A stretch of DNA of 52,837 nt from Alloprevotella sp. (GTDB lineage Bacteria > Bacteroidota > Bacteroidia > Bacteroidales > Muribaculaceae): positions 1 through 52,837 of the forward strand of contig JAMPIE010000017.1 in NCBI GenBank assembly GCA_023663135.1. The letters are read 5' to 3'. Every line of letters starts with the position of its first letter. Positions within the stretch are counted from its first letter, which is position 1. Made by a program: the position numbers and the translations under genes. Shown here one piece after another: positions 35,789 to 45,284 of the stretch. The notes beneath the pieces were generated by a model that saw nothing but the letters and a program-made list of their open reading frames with translations, was not told the DNA's origin and ran no database searches.

Positions 35789-37510
35789 ATGAACACAGCC
35801 CGCAAGCCCATCATCTATCAGCTCTTGCCCCGCCTCTACACCAACTTCAACGACACTTGTCTCCCCTCAGGGACCATCGAGCAAAACGGCAGCGGCAAGA
35901 TGGCCTATATCACGCCCGAGGTGCTCCGGGCCATAAAGGAGCTCTCTGTGAGTCATGTGTGGTATACCGGTGTTATCGAACACGCCCACTGCCCCGACTA
36001 CACCCCCTGGGGCATTATACGCGACAACCCCCACGTGGTCAAGGGTCAGGCCGGCTCCCCATATGCCATAAGCGACTATTACGACATCGACCCCGACATT
36101 GCCGTTGACCCCGCCAAGAGGATGGAGGAATTTGAGGCACTGCTCACACGCACCCACGACGCCGGCCTCAACGTCATCATCGACTTCGTGCCCAATCATG
36201 TTGCACGCCGCTATGCCTCCGACGCAGCCCCCCAAGGAGCCCCGGCCGACTTTGGCTCCGGCGACAACACCGACATGTTTTTCTCTCCCGCCAACAACTT
36301 CTACTACATCACCCGCCAGCTCTTCGCCCCGACCGACGTAGACCTCGGCTCGGGAAAGGAAGCCTACGTGGAGTTTCCCGCCAAAGCCAGCGGCAACGAC
36401 TGCTTCAACGCCTTCCCCAACCACAACGACTGGTATGAGACCGTAAAGCTCAACTATGGCGTTGACCCCGCCAACGGGTCGCATCACTTCGACCCCATCC
36501 CCCCCACATGGCACAAGATGCTCCACATCCTGTTTTTCTGGGCCGGCAAAGGAGTCGACGGCTTCCGATGCGACATGGCCCACATGGTGCCGCTCGAGTT
36601 CTGGCAATGGGCCATCGGCAACGTCAAGGCCAAGTATCCTCACGTAATCTTCATCGCCGAGCTCTACGACATTGCCCTCTATCGGCCATTCATCTCCGTC
36701 GGCGGATTTGACTACCTCTACGACAAGTCGGGGCTCTACGACACCCTTCGAGCCATCCAGACCGGCTCTGTCTCTGCCGCCGCCCTGACCTCCTGCTGGC
36801 AGCAGACCGAGGGGATTGCCCCACATATGCTTAACTTCCTCGAAAACCATGACGAGCAGCGATTTGCCTCCGAGCAATATGCCGGCGACCCCGCCAAAGC
36901 CATCCCCTCCCTCGTTGTCAGCTCCATGATGACCACCGGCCCAATGATGATCTACATGGGTCAAGAGATTGGCGAACCCGGCGCCGATGCCGAGGGCTAC
37001 TCCGGGCGCGATGGCCGGACCACCATCTTCGACTACTGGAGCCTCTCCACCCTTCGCCGTTGGCTCTCTGCCGACGGCCCCTGCCATCCCGGCGACGCCA
37101 AGCTCACTCCGCGCGAGAAGTGGCTCCGCGGCCGTTATATCAACATCCTCTCCATCGCATCCAGCCAGAAGGCCATCACTCGCGGGCGCTTCTTCGACCT
37201 GATGTATGTCAACTATGACAACCCGTCGTTTAATCCCCACCGCCACTATGCCTTCCTACGCTCAACACCCTCTGAGACACTCCTCATCGTGGCCAACTTC
37301 AGCGCCGACTCAGCCGACCTGAGAATCAACCTCCCCACCCACGCCTTCGAGATGCTCCAGCTCCCCGACACCCCCGCCCCCCAGCAGGCCACCGAGCTCC
37401 TCGCGGGCCGCAAGGAGAGCAAGGTGTTTTGCTCCTCAGAGCCCTTCCACACCTTCATACCACCTTATGAAGCCGTGGTGTGGCGCCTCTCCCACCGCCA
37501 AGGGCGCTAA
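35789..37510 (+). CDS. GH13 alpha-amylase family enzyme
   Basis: 573-residue glycoside hydrolase. GH13 region I is DFVPNH (132-137), region II GFRCDMAH (nucleophile Asp262), region III FIAELYD (acid/base Glu291) and region IV LENHDEQ (Asp355). A beta-sandwich C domain ends the protein. There is no signal peptide, so it should act on cytoplasmic alpha-glucans such as glycogen or maltodextrins. An insert at about 147-215 belongs to domain B. Neighbours (patatin, prs) give no pathway clue. Confidence 0.92.
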   Translation: MNTARKPIIYQLLPRLYTNFNDTCLPSGTIEQNGSGKMAYITPEVLRAIKELSVSHVWYTGVIEHAHCPDYTPWGIIRDNPHVVKGQAGSPYAISDYYDIDPDIAVDPAKRMEEFEALLTRTHDAGLNVIIDFVPNHVARRYASDAAPQGAPADFGSGDNTDMFFSPANNFYYITRQLFAPTDVDLGSGKEAYVEFPAKASGNDCFNAFPNHNDWYETVKLNYGVDPANGSHHFDPIPPTWHKMLHILFFWAGKGVDGFRCDMAHMVPLEFWQWAIGNVKAKYPHVIFIAELYDIALYRPFISVGGFDYLYDKSGLYDTLRAIQTGSVSAAALTSCWQQTEGIAPHMLNFLENHDEQRFASEQYAGDPAKAIPSLVVSSMMTTGPMMIYMGQEIGEPGADAEGYSGRDGRTTIFDYWSLSTLRRWLSADGPCHPGDAKLTPREKWLRGRYINILSIASSQKAITRGRFFDLMYVNYDNPSFNPHRHYAFLRSTPSETLLIVANFSADSADLRINLPTHAFEMLQLPDTPAPQQATELLAGRKESKVFCSSEPFHTFIPPYEAVVWRLSHRQGR

Positions 37511-37560
37511 TCCCCTCCCCCACCCTCCGCCATAGAAAACAATAGTCCCAACCCAGCGAT

Positions 37561-38505
37561 ATGAAATCTATCATCCATCCCATCAAGATTTTCTCCGGCT
37601 CCAAGTCGACCTACATGGCCGAAGAAATCTGCCACGAGCTCGGCATCGAGCTCGGCAAAATGAACATCACACACTTTGCCGACGGCGAGTTTGAAGTGTC
37701 GTTTGAGGAGCCCATACGCGGCTGCGAGGTTTATCTCGTCCAGTCCACCTTCCCCAACTGCGACAACCTCATGGAGCTCCTGCTGATGATCGACGCCGCC
37801 AAGCGTGCCTCTGCCCACTCTGTCATTGCAGTGATGCCCTATTTCGGCTGGGCAAGACAAGACCGCAAAGACAAGCCCCGCGTCTCCATCGGAGCTAAGC
37901 TCGTGGCCAACCTTCTCACCGCCGCCGGCGTTGACCGCATCATCACCATGGACCTCCATGCCGACCAGATCCAAGGCTTCTTTGACGTCCCCGTCGACCA
38001 CCTCTACGCCTCGTCAGTCTTCATTCCCTACATCAAGAGCCTCCATCTGCCCGACCTCTGCATAGCCACCCCCGACGTAGGGGGCGCCAAGAGAGCCAAC
38101 TCATATGCGAAATATCTCGACTGCCCCCTCGTGCTCTGCCACAAGCAGCGCGCCCGCGCCAACGTCGTGGCCGACATGACTGTCATTGGCGACGTCGAGG
38201 GCAAAAACGTTATCCTCATCGACGACATGGTTGACACCGCCGGCACCATTGCCAAAGCCGCCGATCTGCTCATGAGCAAAGGAGCCAAGAGCGTCCGCGC
38301 CCTCGCCTCCCATGCCATAATGAGCGACCCGGCCACCGACCGCATCAACGACTCCCAGATGGAAGAGATGATCTTCACCAACTCCATCCCATACAAGAAG
38401 GAGTGCAAAAAGGTGACCGTCCTCTCCGTGGCTCGCATGTTTGCCGACACCATCTCGCGCGTCCATAACAATCAGTCCATCTCCTCCCAATATATCTTCA
38501 AATAA
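37561..38505 (+). CDS. prs: Ribose-phosphate pyrophosphokinase
   Basis: Makes PRPP from ribose 5-phosphate and ATP for nucleotide, His and Trp synthesis. 314 residues; FADGEFEVSFEEPIRG, the flexible-loop region YFGWARQDRKDKPR and the PRPP-binding VILIDDMVDTAGTI are all present. Class I, phosphate-activated type by sequence. A terminator follows. Confidence 0.96.
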   Translation: MKSIIHPIKIFSGSKSTYMAEEICHELGIELGKMNITHFADGEFEVSFEEPIRGCEVYLVQSTFPNCDNLMELLLMIDAAKRASAHSVIAVMPYFGWARQDRKDKPRVSIGAKLVANLLTAAGVDRIITMDLHADQIQGFFDVPVDHLYASSVFIPYIKSLHLPDLCIATPDVGGAKRANSYAKYLDCPLVLCHKQRARANVVADMTVIGDVEGKNVILIDDMVDTAGTIAKAADLLMSKGAKSVRALASHAIMSDPATDRINDSQMEEMIFTNSIPYKKECKKVTVLSVARMFADTISRVHNNQSISSQYIFK

Positions 38506-38541
38506 GATTACTAATTTCTTCCCGAGAAACAGATACACAAA

Positions 38542-38572
38542 AGGGCCGCTGCTCATCAGCGGCTCTTTTTTT
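38542..38572 (+). terminator. Rho-independent terminator of prs
   Basis: AGGGCCGCTG (38542-38551) pairs with CAGCGGCTCT (38557-38566) with one G-T pair and a CTCAT loop, followed by seven T. Lies 37 bases after the prs stop. Confidence 0.88.
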
Positions 38573-38614
38573 ATTTTTTGCGCAACTTGAGGGGTGGAAT
38601 AGGAAAGTTTTTTG

Positions 38615-38622
38615 TATTTTTG
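38615..38622 (+). promoter_or_regulatory. Promoter -7 element of the dnaN gene
   Basis: TATTTTTG fits TAnnTTTG; only a weak CTTG lies upstream at a longer than usual distance. The leader would be about 65 bases and A-rich just before the start. Confidence 0.4.
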
Positions 38623-38692
38623 TGGATTGAATTGGAGCACTCTGCCCCAATCTTATCCTAAAACGAAAAAAAACCAACAGACATAACCAGAC

Positions 38693-39820
38693 ATGAAATT
38701 CAACGTCTCCTCTAAGACGCTATATTCCAGCCTCTCAGCCGTGAGCAAGGTGATCAACTCTAAAAACGCCCTCGCCGTGCTCAACAACTTTCTCTTCACT
38801 CTCCGGGGCAATCACCTCCATATACGCGCTTCCGACATGGAAAACTCCCTCGATGCCATACTGGAGGTAATGGATGCCGATGGCGAAGGCTCCTTCTGTC
38901 TCGATGCCCACCGCATGGTGGACCTCCTCAAGGAGATGCCTCAGCAAGATATGGCCTTTGACATCGACGACTCTTCATTTGAGGCAACCATAAGCTACAC
39001 CAATGGCGAGTTTAAGACCATGGCCATCGACGGCGCCGAATATCCGGCCCCGGAAGCTCAAGAGGATGCTGAGGAGACAGTACGCTTCTCTTGCCCTGCC
39101 TCCGTGGCCATCGCCGGTATCGAGCGCACTCTCTTTGCCGTGGGCAGCGACGAGCTCCGTCCCCAAATGACCGGCATCTTGTGGGACATCAAGCCCGACC
39201 GAATAATCTTCGTGGCCACCGACACCCGTAAGCTCGTGCGTTACAGCAACTCAGCAGTTGCCCCCGGCTCTGAGTGTTCCTTTATCTTGCCATTGAAGCC
39301 CGCCACCGTGCTACGCAACATCTTCGGCAAAGATGTCGAGATAGACATTACCATCTCCAAGAAATCGGTGACCTTCACCTCAGCCACCTATACCTTTGAC
39401 TGCCGCTTCATCAAGGGTATGTTTCCCGACTACAATCGTGTCATTCCTCGGACCAACGACAAGATTGTAACCGTTGACCGTCAATCGTTTATCAACTCAG
39501 TGCGCCGCGTGACGGTCTTTGGCAACGGCGGCAACGGCCTCGTCCGTTTTGCCTTTGCCGACAATCAAGTGATCCTTAGCGTCCAAGACAGCAATTATGG
39601 CACTTCGGGTCGTGAGTCGCTCTCCTGCGACTATCAGGGCGCCCCAATCACCATTGGCTTCGGAGCCCCTTACCTCCAGGAGATATTCTCTACCATCCCC
39701 ACCCCCGAAGTGATCATTCAGCTGGCCGATCCCTCTCGCCCCGCCGTCTTCCTCCCCGCCGAAAATGAGCCTGACAGCAACCTGCTTATGATTCTCATGC
39801 CCATGAGCATTGTTGAATAA
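38693..39820 (+). CDS. dnaN: DNA polymerase III sliding clamp (beta subunit)
   Basis: 375-residue processivity clamp; a dimer of three-domain subunits encircles DNA. Recognised from MKFNVSSKTLYSSLSAVSKVI, the domain-2 GIERTLFAVGSDELRPQM, and the C-terminal ending LLMILMPM typical of beta clamps. Starts after the prs terminator with its own promoter. The next gene encodes a polymerase epsilon-like exonuclease. Confidence 0.96.
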   Translation: MKFNVSSKTLYSSLSAVSKVINSKNALAVLNNFLFTLRGNHLHIRASDMENSLDAILEVMDADGEGSFCLDAHRMVDLLKEMPQQDMAFDIDDSSFEATISYTNGEFKTMAIDGAEYPAPEAQEDAEETVRFSCPASVAIAGIERTLFAVGSDELRPQMTGILWDIKPDRIIFVATDTRKLVRYSNSAVAPGSECSFILPLKPATVLRNIFGKDVEIDITISKKSVTFTSATYTFDCRFIKGMFPDYNRVIPRTNDKIVTVDRQSFINSVRRVTVFGNGGNGLVRFAFADNQVILSVQDSNYGTSGRESLSCDYQGAPITIGFGAPYLQEIFSTIPTPEVIIQLADPSRPAVFLPAENEPDSNLLMILMPMSIVE

Positions 39821-39839
39821 ATCGCGCGCCCCCCTACAT

Positions 39840-40652
39840 ATGAAGCTCATCCTTAAGAGGCCAATGATTATCTTTGACCTCGAGACCACCGGCACCTCAG
39901 TGACCCACGACCGCATCGTGGAGATATCCATTATCAAGGTAAACACCGACGGCTCGAAGGTCCAGCACTCCCGCCGCGTCAATCCCGGAATGCCAATCCC
40001 CCCCGAAGCCACGGCCGTCCATCACATCACCGACGAGATGGTGGCCTCCGAGCCCACCTTTGACAAGATTGCACCCAAGCTCGTCAAGTTTATCGATGGC
40101 TGCGACATTGCCGGTTTCAATTCCACCCGATTTGACCTCCCCCTGCTCGACCAGGAATTTCATCGCGCCGGCATTGACTTTGACTTCTCGGGCGTGAAGC
40201 TCATCGACGTCCAAAACATCTACCATAAGAAGGAGCCCCGCACCCTCTCAGCCGCCTACAAATTTTATTGCGGCCGAAACCTCGACGACGCCCACTCGGC
40301 TCAGGCCGACACCAGCGCCACCTTCGAGGTGCTCCTCTCTCAGCTGGAGCGTTACCCCGACCTCGGCACCGACGTCGAGAGCCTCAGCAAGTTCTCGGCC
40401 ATGAACAATGCCGTAGACTTCATGGCTCGTATGGTCTATGACGACAAGGGACGCGAGGTGATCAACTTTGGCAAGTACAAGGGGCGTCTTGCAGAAGACG
40501 CTCTCTATGAAGACCGCAGCTATCACGAATGGATCTCGCGCAGCGACTTTCCCATATCAACCCAGCGGGCATTTGACCGCGTGTGGCAGAGAGTCAAGGC
40601 TCGCATCGACGCCGAGAAAAAAGCATCAGAACAGGAGAATGCCAATGCTTAA
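39840..40652 (+). CDS. DnaQ/epsilon-like 3'-5' exonuclease
   Basis: 270 residues. Exo I is FDLETTGTS (residues about 11-19), Exo II is in IAGFNSTRFDLPLL and Exo III is in AHSAQADTSAT, the DEDDh form with His. The C-terminal part (about 215-262) carries INFGKYKGR and YHEWI, a small DUF3820-like domain often attached to bacterial exonucleases. It lies 19 bases after dnaN, which suggests a proofreading role for the replicative polymerase. It overlaps coaBC by 8 bases. The start at 39840 gives MKLILKRPMIIFDLE; a frame open further upstream overlaps dnaN. Confidence 0.9.
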   Translation: MKLILKRPMIIFDLETTGTSVTHDRIVEISIIKVNTDGSKVQHSRRVNPGMPIPPEATAVHHITDEMVASEPTFDKIAPKLVKFIDGCDIAGFNSTRFDLPLLDQEFHRAGIDFDFSGVKLIDVQNIYHKKEPRTLSAAYKFYCGRNLDDAHSAQADTSATFEVLLSQLERYPDLGTDVESLSKFSAMNNAVDFMARMVYDDKGREVINFGKYKGRLAEDALYEDRSYHEWISRSDFPISTQRAFDRVWQRVKARIDAEKKASEQENANA

Positions 40653-41865
40653 AGGCAAGCACATAGTCCTCGGCATCACCGGCGGAATTGCCGCATATAA
40701 GTCGGCCTCACTCCTGCGCCTCTTTGTCAAGGCCGGCGCCGAGGTGCAGGTGGTCATCACCCCGGCAGGCAAGGAGTTTATCACCCCGGTGACCCTCTCT
40801 GCCCTCTCGGGCAAGCCTGTGGTGAGCGAGTTTTTCTCGGCCAACACCGGCGAGTGGCACTCCCATGTCGACATCGGCCTGTGGGCCGACGCAATGGTGA
40901 TTGCCCCGGCCACCGCCTCCTCCATTGCCAAGATGGCCTGTGGAGTGGCCGACAATATGCTCATCACCACCTATCTCTCAGCCAAGGCTCCGGTCTTTAT
41001 CGCCCCGGCAATGGATCTCGACATGATGGCCCATCCATCAACCATCCGTAACCTCGAGCAGCTCCGCTCCTATGGCAATCATATCATTGAACCCGAAGTG
41101 GGCGAGCTTGCCTCCCATCTTGTCGGTAAGGGACGCATGGCCGAGCCTGAAGAGATTTTCCACACTTTGGAACGCTTCTTTGCCCGTCGCGACGGCGACA
41201 TGCGCGGCAAGAGGGTGCTCATCACCGCCGGACCCACCTACGAGCGCATTGACCCCGTGAGGTTTATAGGCAATTTCTCCACCGGCAAGATGGGCTATTC
41301 CTTAGCCGACGAGGCCGCCGCTCGTGGAGCCGACGTTACCGTCATCTCCGGCCCCGTGTCTGTCCTTCCCTCCGATCCTCAGGCTGTGGAGGTGGTAAAG
41401 GTGGAGAGTGCTCGTCAGATGCTCGATGCCACCTCGGAGCGATTTGACCGAGCCGACATCGTCATCCTCTGCGCCGCCGTTGCCGACTTTGCGCCAGCCC
41501 AAGCTGCCCCCCTTAAAATCAAGCGAGAGGCCAGCGACCAGGCCCCTACCCTCACCTTAGTGAAAAATCCCGACATTGCGGCCACCCTCGGTGGGCGCAA
41601 ACGCCCCGGCCAGCTCCTCGTGGGGTTTGCCCTCGAGACCGACCACGCCAACGAGAATGGTCGCCGCAAGCTCGATGCCAAAAATCTCGACATGATTGTG
41701 GTGAACTCTCTGGCCGATCCCGGTGCAGGTTTTGCCACCGACACCAACAAGGTCACCATCATCTCTCGCCTCTCCCCAGAGCCTCATCAGTTCCCTCTTA
41801 AGAGTAAGCGCGAGGTGGCCCGCGACATCTTCGACCTCATCAACAAAGCCCTTGCCAATGAATAG
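40645..41865 (+). CDS. coaBC: Phosphopantothenoylcysteine decarboxylase / phosphopantothenate-cysteine ligase
   Basis: Two successive steps of coenzyme A synthesis. The CoaC flavoprotein half (about 1-185) has GITGGIAAYKSA, active-site His in WHSHVDIGLWAD and AMDLDMMAHP. The CoaB half has ITAGPTYERIDPVRFIGN and NFSTGKMGYS. 406 residues. I chose the ATG at 40645 because an AGGAG at 40633-40637 is spaced 7 bases from it; an ATG at 40639 is too close. Overlaps the exonuclease stop. Confidence 0.95.
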   Translation: MLKGKHIVLGITGGIAAYKSASLLRLFVKAGAEVQVVITPAGKEFITPVTLSALSGKPVVSEFFSANTGEWHSHVDIGLWADAMVIAPATASSIAKMACGVADNMLITTYLSAKAPVFIAPAMDLDMMAHPSTIRNLEQLRSYGNHIIEPEVGELASHLVGKGRMAEPEEIFHTLERFFARRDGDMRGKRVLITAGPTYERIDPVRFIGNFSTGKMGYSLADEAAARGADVTVISGPVSVLPSDPQAVEVVKVESARQMLDATSERFDRADIVILCAAVADFAPAQAAPLKIKREASDQAPTLTLVKNPDIAATLGGRKRPGQLLVGFALETDHANENGRRKLDAKNLDMIVVNSLADPGAGFATDTNKVTIISRLSPEPHQFPLKSKREVARDIFDLINKALANE

Positions 41866-42802
41866 ACCCCGCTCCCTCCTCATGGCAAAGCTCCTCATCC
41901 TCTGCGCCTTGATGCTCGCCGCGCTCCCCTCTCTCCGCGGTCAGGAGCTTAAGGCCGTGGTGGAGGTCAACACCGATAAAATCCAGGGCACCAACAAAGA
42001 TGTCTTTGAGTCGCTGCAAAACGCCCTTAACGATTATCTCAACAACACCAAATTCTCGTCGGCTCAGATTGCCGCCAACGAGCGGGTGGAGTGTCGACTG
42101 ATACTCACCGTGGCTGAGTATGCCGACGACCGCATCAAGGGTGAGCTGGCAATCCAGTCGTCGCGCCCGGTCTACAACTCGACCTACACAACCACCCTCC
42201 TCAACTTCCGCGACAACAAAGTGGAATTTGACTACCGACTCGGCGACAACCTCATCTACAACGAGATGGAGGCCCAAAGCAACCTCACCGCCATCCTCGA
42301 CTTCTATGCCAACCTCATCCTCGCCATTGACTTTGACAGCTTCTCGCCCAAGGGGGGGCAGCCCTTCATTGAGCGTATGAGCGCCATTGTCCAGCGAGCC
42401 CAGAGCGGCGGCGAGACCGGATGGAAACCCTTTGAGGATAATCGCAACCGCGCCGCCCTGCTGGCCACCTTCACCGATGTCCAGATGGCTCCCTTCCGCG
42501 ACCTCATCTACGCCTACCATCGCCGCGGGCTGGACGAGATGGTGACCAGCCCCGACAAAGGACGCGCCGCCATCACCGAGACCATCTCCACCGTCCTCCC
42601 GGCTCTCTATGAGGCCGACCCCATGGCCTTTGCCATCACCCTCTTCCGCGACGCCAAGCTCGACGAGCTGGTCAACATATACTCCAAATCGCCACAAGCC
42701 GAGCGCGAGGCCGTGGCCAAGATGCTCCTCGACATCTATCCCACCGATCGCACTCGCATCGCCGACATAAAGACCCCGCCCGACCCTAATCAACAACGCT
42801 AA
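41858..42802 (+). CDS. DUF4835 family periplasmic protein (PorD-like)
   Basis: 314 residues with an N-terminal signal (MNRPRSLLMAKLL... ending near SLRGQ). Members of DUF4835 are conserved in Bacteroidota between coaBC and recN, as here, and some are annotated PorD, linked to type IX secretion. The central motif YNEMEAQSNLTAILDFYANLI and the late LYEADPMAFAITLF are characteristic. The start at 41858 overlaps coaBC by 8 bases; an ATG at 41882 is an alternative that keeps the signal. Its precise role is unknown, and I see no other secretion genes. Confidence 0.82.
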   Translation: MNRPRSLLMAKLLILCALMLAALPSLRGQELKAVVEVNTDKIQGTNKDVFESLQNALNDYLNNTKFSSAQIAANERVECRLILTVAEYADDRIKGELAIQSSRPVYNSTYTTTLLNFRDNKVEFDYRLGDNLIYNEMEAQSNLTAILDFYANLILAIDFDSFSPKGGQPFIERMSAIVQRAQSGGETGWKPFEDNRNRAALLATFTDVQMAPFRDLIYAYHRRGLDEMVTSPDKGRAAITETISTVLPALYEADPMAFAITLFRDAKLDELVNIYSKSPQAEREAVAKMLLDIYPTDRTRIADIKTPPDPNQQR

Positions 42803-42820
42803 TCTCTGCTCCACAGGCCA

Positions 42821-44500
42821 ATGCTTGAATCGCTCCATATTGCCAACTATGCCCTCATAGACCTCATTGACATTGACTTCCACCCCGGACTCAACATCAT
42901 CACCGGCGAGACGGGTGCCGGCAAGTCGATCATGCTCGGCGCTCTATCGCTTATCCTTGGCGGTAGAGCCGACACGCGCGCAGTGCGCCACGCCGACCGC
43001 AAGAGCGTCATCGAGGCCACCTTTGCCGTGGGCGTGGGCCACCCCCGCCTCAAAGCCTTCTGCGACGAAAACGACATTGACTGGGACGACAACCATTGCA
43101 TCCTTCGCCGCGAGATAAGCCCTTCGGGACGCTCGCGTGCCTTTGTCAACGACTCGCCGGTGCCACTGGCCAAGCTGGCCGAAGTGGCTGCGCGCCTCGT
43201 TGACATCCATTCTCAGCATCAAAACCAGCTCCTCTCCCAGCCCGCATTCCAGATGGAGGTGATTGACACCATTGCCGGCAATCAAGACCTTCTGGCCGAG
43301 CACCGCCGCCGCTTTGAAGCCTTCAAGGTGGCTGCCAAAGCTCTGAAAGGGGCTAAGCTCAAGGTGGAGCGCGCCCGCGAAGAGGAGGAATACACCCGCT
43401 TTCAATATGAGCAGCTCGAAGAGCTCCGCCTCTCCGACCCCGCCGAGCAGGAGGAGCTCGAGGCGCGCCGCGACCTCCTCAACAATCTTACGCAAGTAAA
43501 AGAAGCGCTCCGCGCAGCCGGCGATGCCCTCTCGTCAGGCATGTCACCGGCTCTCGACCGCATCGACGAGGCTCTGGCCGTATCCTCCATCTTTGAGAGC
43601 GCCGTGAGCCCCCACGACGATATCGCAGAGCGCCTCGAAGCCGCCCGCATAGAGATAAAAGATATAGCCGACACACTCGCCGCCGTTGACTCCAACCTCG
43701 AAGCCGATCCCTCGGAACTTGAAGACATCGACGAGCGCCTTTCCTCTATCTATGCCCTCCAGCGACGCCATCATGTCGACTCCCTCGCCGGGCTCATTGC
43801 CATCCGCGATGCCTTTGCCCGCAAGCTGCGCGACCTTGACAATAGCGACTCCTCCCTTGCCTCCCTCGAGAAGGAGGCACGCAAGGCCTTGGCACTGGCT
43901 CGCGAAAGCGCTGCCGAGGTGTCAAAGAGCCGCCGCGAGGCCGCCGAGGCCTTTGCCTCGCGCCTGATTGAACTGGCCCGTCCATTGGGTATGGCCAACC
44001 TTCGCTGCGAGGTGGAGGTCAAGCCCTCATCGTCGCTCTCAGCCACCGGCGCCGACGAAGTGGCCTTTCTCTTTGCCTTCAACAAAAACCAGACATTGAT
44101 GCCTGTGGGAGGGGCTGCGTCCGGTGGCGAGATTTCGCGCCTGATGCTCTCCATCAAGAGCATCATAGCCGACAAGATGGAGCTCCCATCCATCATCTTT
44201 GACGAGGTTGACACCGGCGTATCAGGCGACGTGGCCAATCGAATGGGCCTCATGATGGCCTCCATTGCGCGCTCAATCCAGGTGATTGCCATCACCCACC
44301 TGCCACAGGTGGCCGCCAAGGGCTCTCACCATTTTAAGGTCTATAAGCGCGACGACGACACCGCCACCCACACCATGATTAACGAGCTTGCAGCCGATGA
44401 GCGCGTGGGCGAAATTGCCCTCATGCTCTCCGGCGATCCCACCTCCCCCTCGGCACGCCAAGCTGCCGAGGCTCTCCTCGACCTTTCTCCCAAGAAATAA
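42821..44500 (+). CDS. recN: DNA repair ATPase RecN
   Basis: 559-residue SMC-like protein for double-strand break repair. The ATPase head is split: Walker A GETGAGKS (30-37) at the N-terminus, and the signature ASGGEISRLMLSIK with Walker B IIFDEVDTG in the C-terminal part. Between them is a coiled coil (about 150-370), shorter than in true SMC proteins. 18 bases after the DUF4835 gene. Confidence 0.95.
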   Translation: MLESLHIANYALIDLIDIDFHPGLNIITGETGAGKSIMLGALSLILGGRADTRAVRHADRKSVIEATFAVGVGHPRLKAFCDENDIDWDDNHCILRREISPSGRSRAFVNDSPVPLAKLAEVAARLVDIHSQHQNQLLSQPAFQMEVIDTIAGNQDLLAEHRRRFEAFKVAAKALKGAKLKVERAREEEEYTRFQYEQLEELRLSDPAEQEELEARRDLLNNLTQVKEALRAAGDALSSGMSPALDRIDEALAVSSIFESAVSPHDDIAERLEAARIEIKDIADTLAAVDSNLEADPSELEDIDERLSSIYALQRRHHVDSLAGLIAIRDAFARKLRDLDNSDSSLASLEKEARKALALARESAAEVSKSRREAAEAFASRLIELARPLGMANLRCEVEVKPSSSLSATGADEVAFLFAFNKNQTLMPVGGAASGGEISRLMLSIKSIIADKMELPSIIFDEVDTGVSGDVANRMGLMMASIARSIQVIAITHLPQVAAKGSHHFKVYKRDDDTATHTMINELAADERVGEIALMLSGDPTSPSARQAAEALLDLSPKK

Positions 44501-44525
44501 CCTTTCATCATAAAAACAGACCATC

Positions 44526-45284
44526 GTGGACCGCAACGACTATATTTTCGGCATAAGGGCTGTCATAGAAGCCATAGAGGCCGGGCGTGATATTGACAAG
44601 ATTTTAATCAAGAAAGATATCAAAGCCGAAAACGCCAAGGAGCTCTTCGAGCTCATACGCTCCCATCGCATTCTGGTGCAGAGAGTCCCTGCCGAGCGCA
44701 TCGACCGCATCACGCGCAAAAATCATCAGGGCGTCCTTGCAATCCTCTCCCCCATCACCTACCACCGGCTCGACTATCTTACCGCCCAGCTATATGAAGA
44801 TGGGGTGCTCCCGTTCATGGCCCTCCTCGACGGTATCACCGACGTCCGCAACTTTGGCGCCATTGCCCGCACCGCCGAGGCCGCCGGAGTTGATGCCATC
44901 GTCATTCCCGAGCATGGAAGCGTCTCCGTCGGGGGCGATGCCGTGAAGACCTCTGCCGGGGCTCTCCTACGCCTCCCGGTGTGTCGCGAGCGCTCCATCC
45001 TCGGCGCTGTCCGCTTCCTTAAAGATAATGGCTACCGCATCGTGGCCGTCACAGAGAAAGCTGACATCAACTACACCACCATCGACTACACCGACGCACC
45101 CATAGCCATAGTGATGGGCGCCGAAGATACCGGCATCTCCGAAGATGTGATCAGAGAGTGTGATGCCTTTGTGTCAATCCCGATGCTTGGCCATATCGGG
45201 TCGCTTAATGTATCGGTGGCTGCCGGTGTCGTGATGTATGAGGTGGTCCGCCAGCGTCTTGCGGCTAATCTTGAAGTAATATGA
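44526..45284 (+). CDS. rlmB: 23S rRNA (guanosine2251-2'-O)-methyltransferase
   Basis: SpoU/TrmH-family enzyme of 252 residues using a SAM-binding trefoil knot. N-terminal substrate domain (about 1-75), then motif 1 ITDVRNFGAIARTAEAAG, motif 2 IVMGAEDTGIS and motif 3 IPMLGHIGSLNVSVAAGV. Start codon is GTG at 44526. Its stop overlaps the next lipoprotein gene as ATGA, tying a housekeeping gene to the surface locus. Confidence 0.94.
   Translation: MDRNDYIFGIRAVIEAIEAGRDIDKILIKKDIKAENAKELFELIRSHRILVQRVPAERIDRITRKNHQGVLAILSPITYHRLDYLTAQLYEDGVLPFMALLDGITDVRNFGAIARTAEAAGVDAIVIPEHGSVSVGGDAVKTSAGALLRLPVCRERSILGAVRFLKDNGYRIVAVTEKADINYTTIDYTDAPIAIVMGAEDTGISEDVIRECDAFVSIPMLGHIGSLNVSVAAGVVMYEVVRQRLAANLEVI

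Noticed and set aside
35867..37246. A 459-codon open frame on the minus strand opposite the amylase
   Set aside because: The plus frame has all GH13 motifs. The opposite frame encodes Gly/Val-rich sequence without family features, a by-product of the G/C-biased third codon positions.
41840..42883. A 347-codon minus-strand open frame opposite the DUF4835 gene
   Set aside because: It mirrors codon bias of the plus-strand gene, crosses two plus-strand gene boundaries and shows no recognisable domain.
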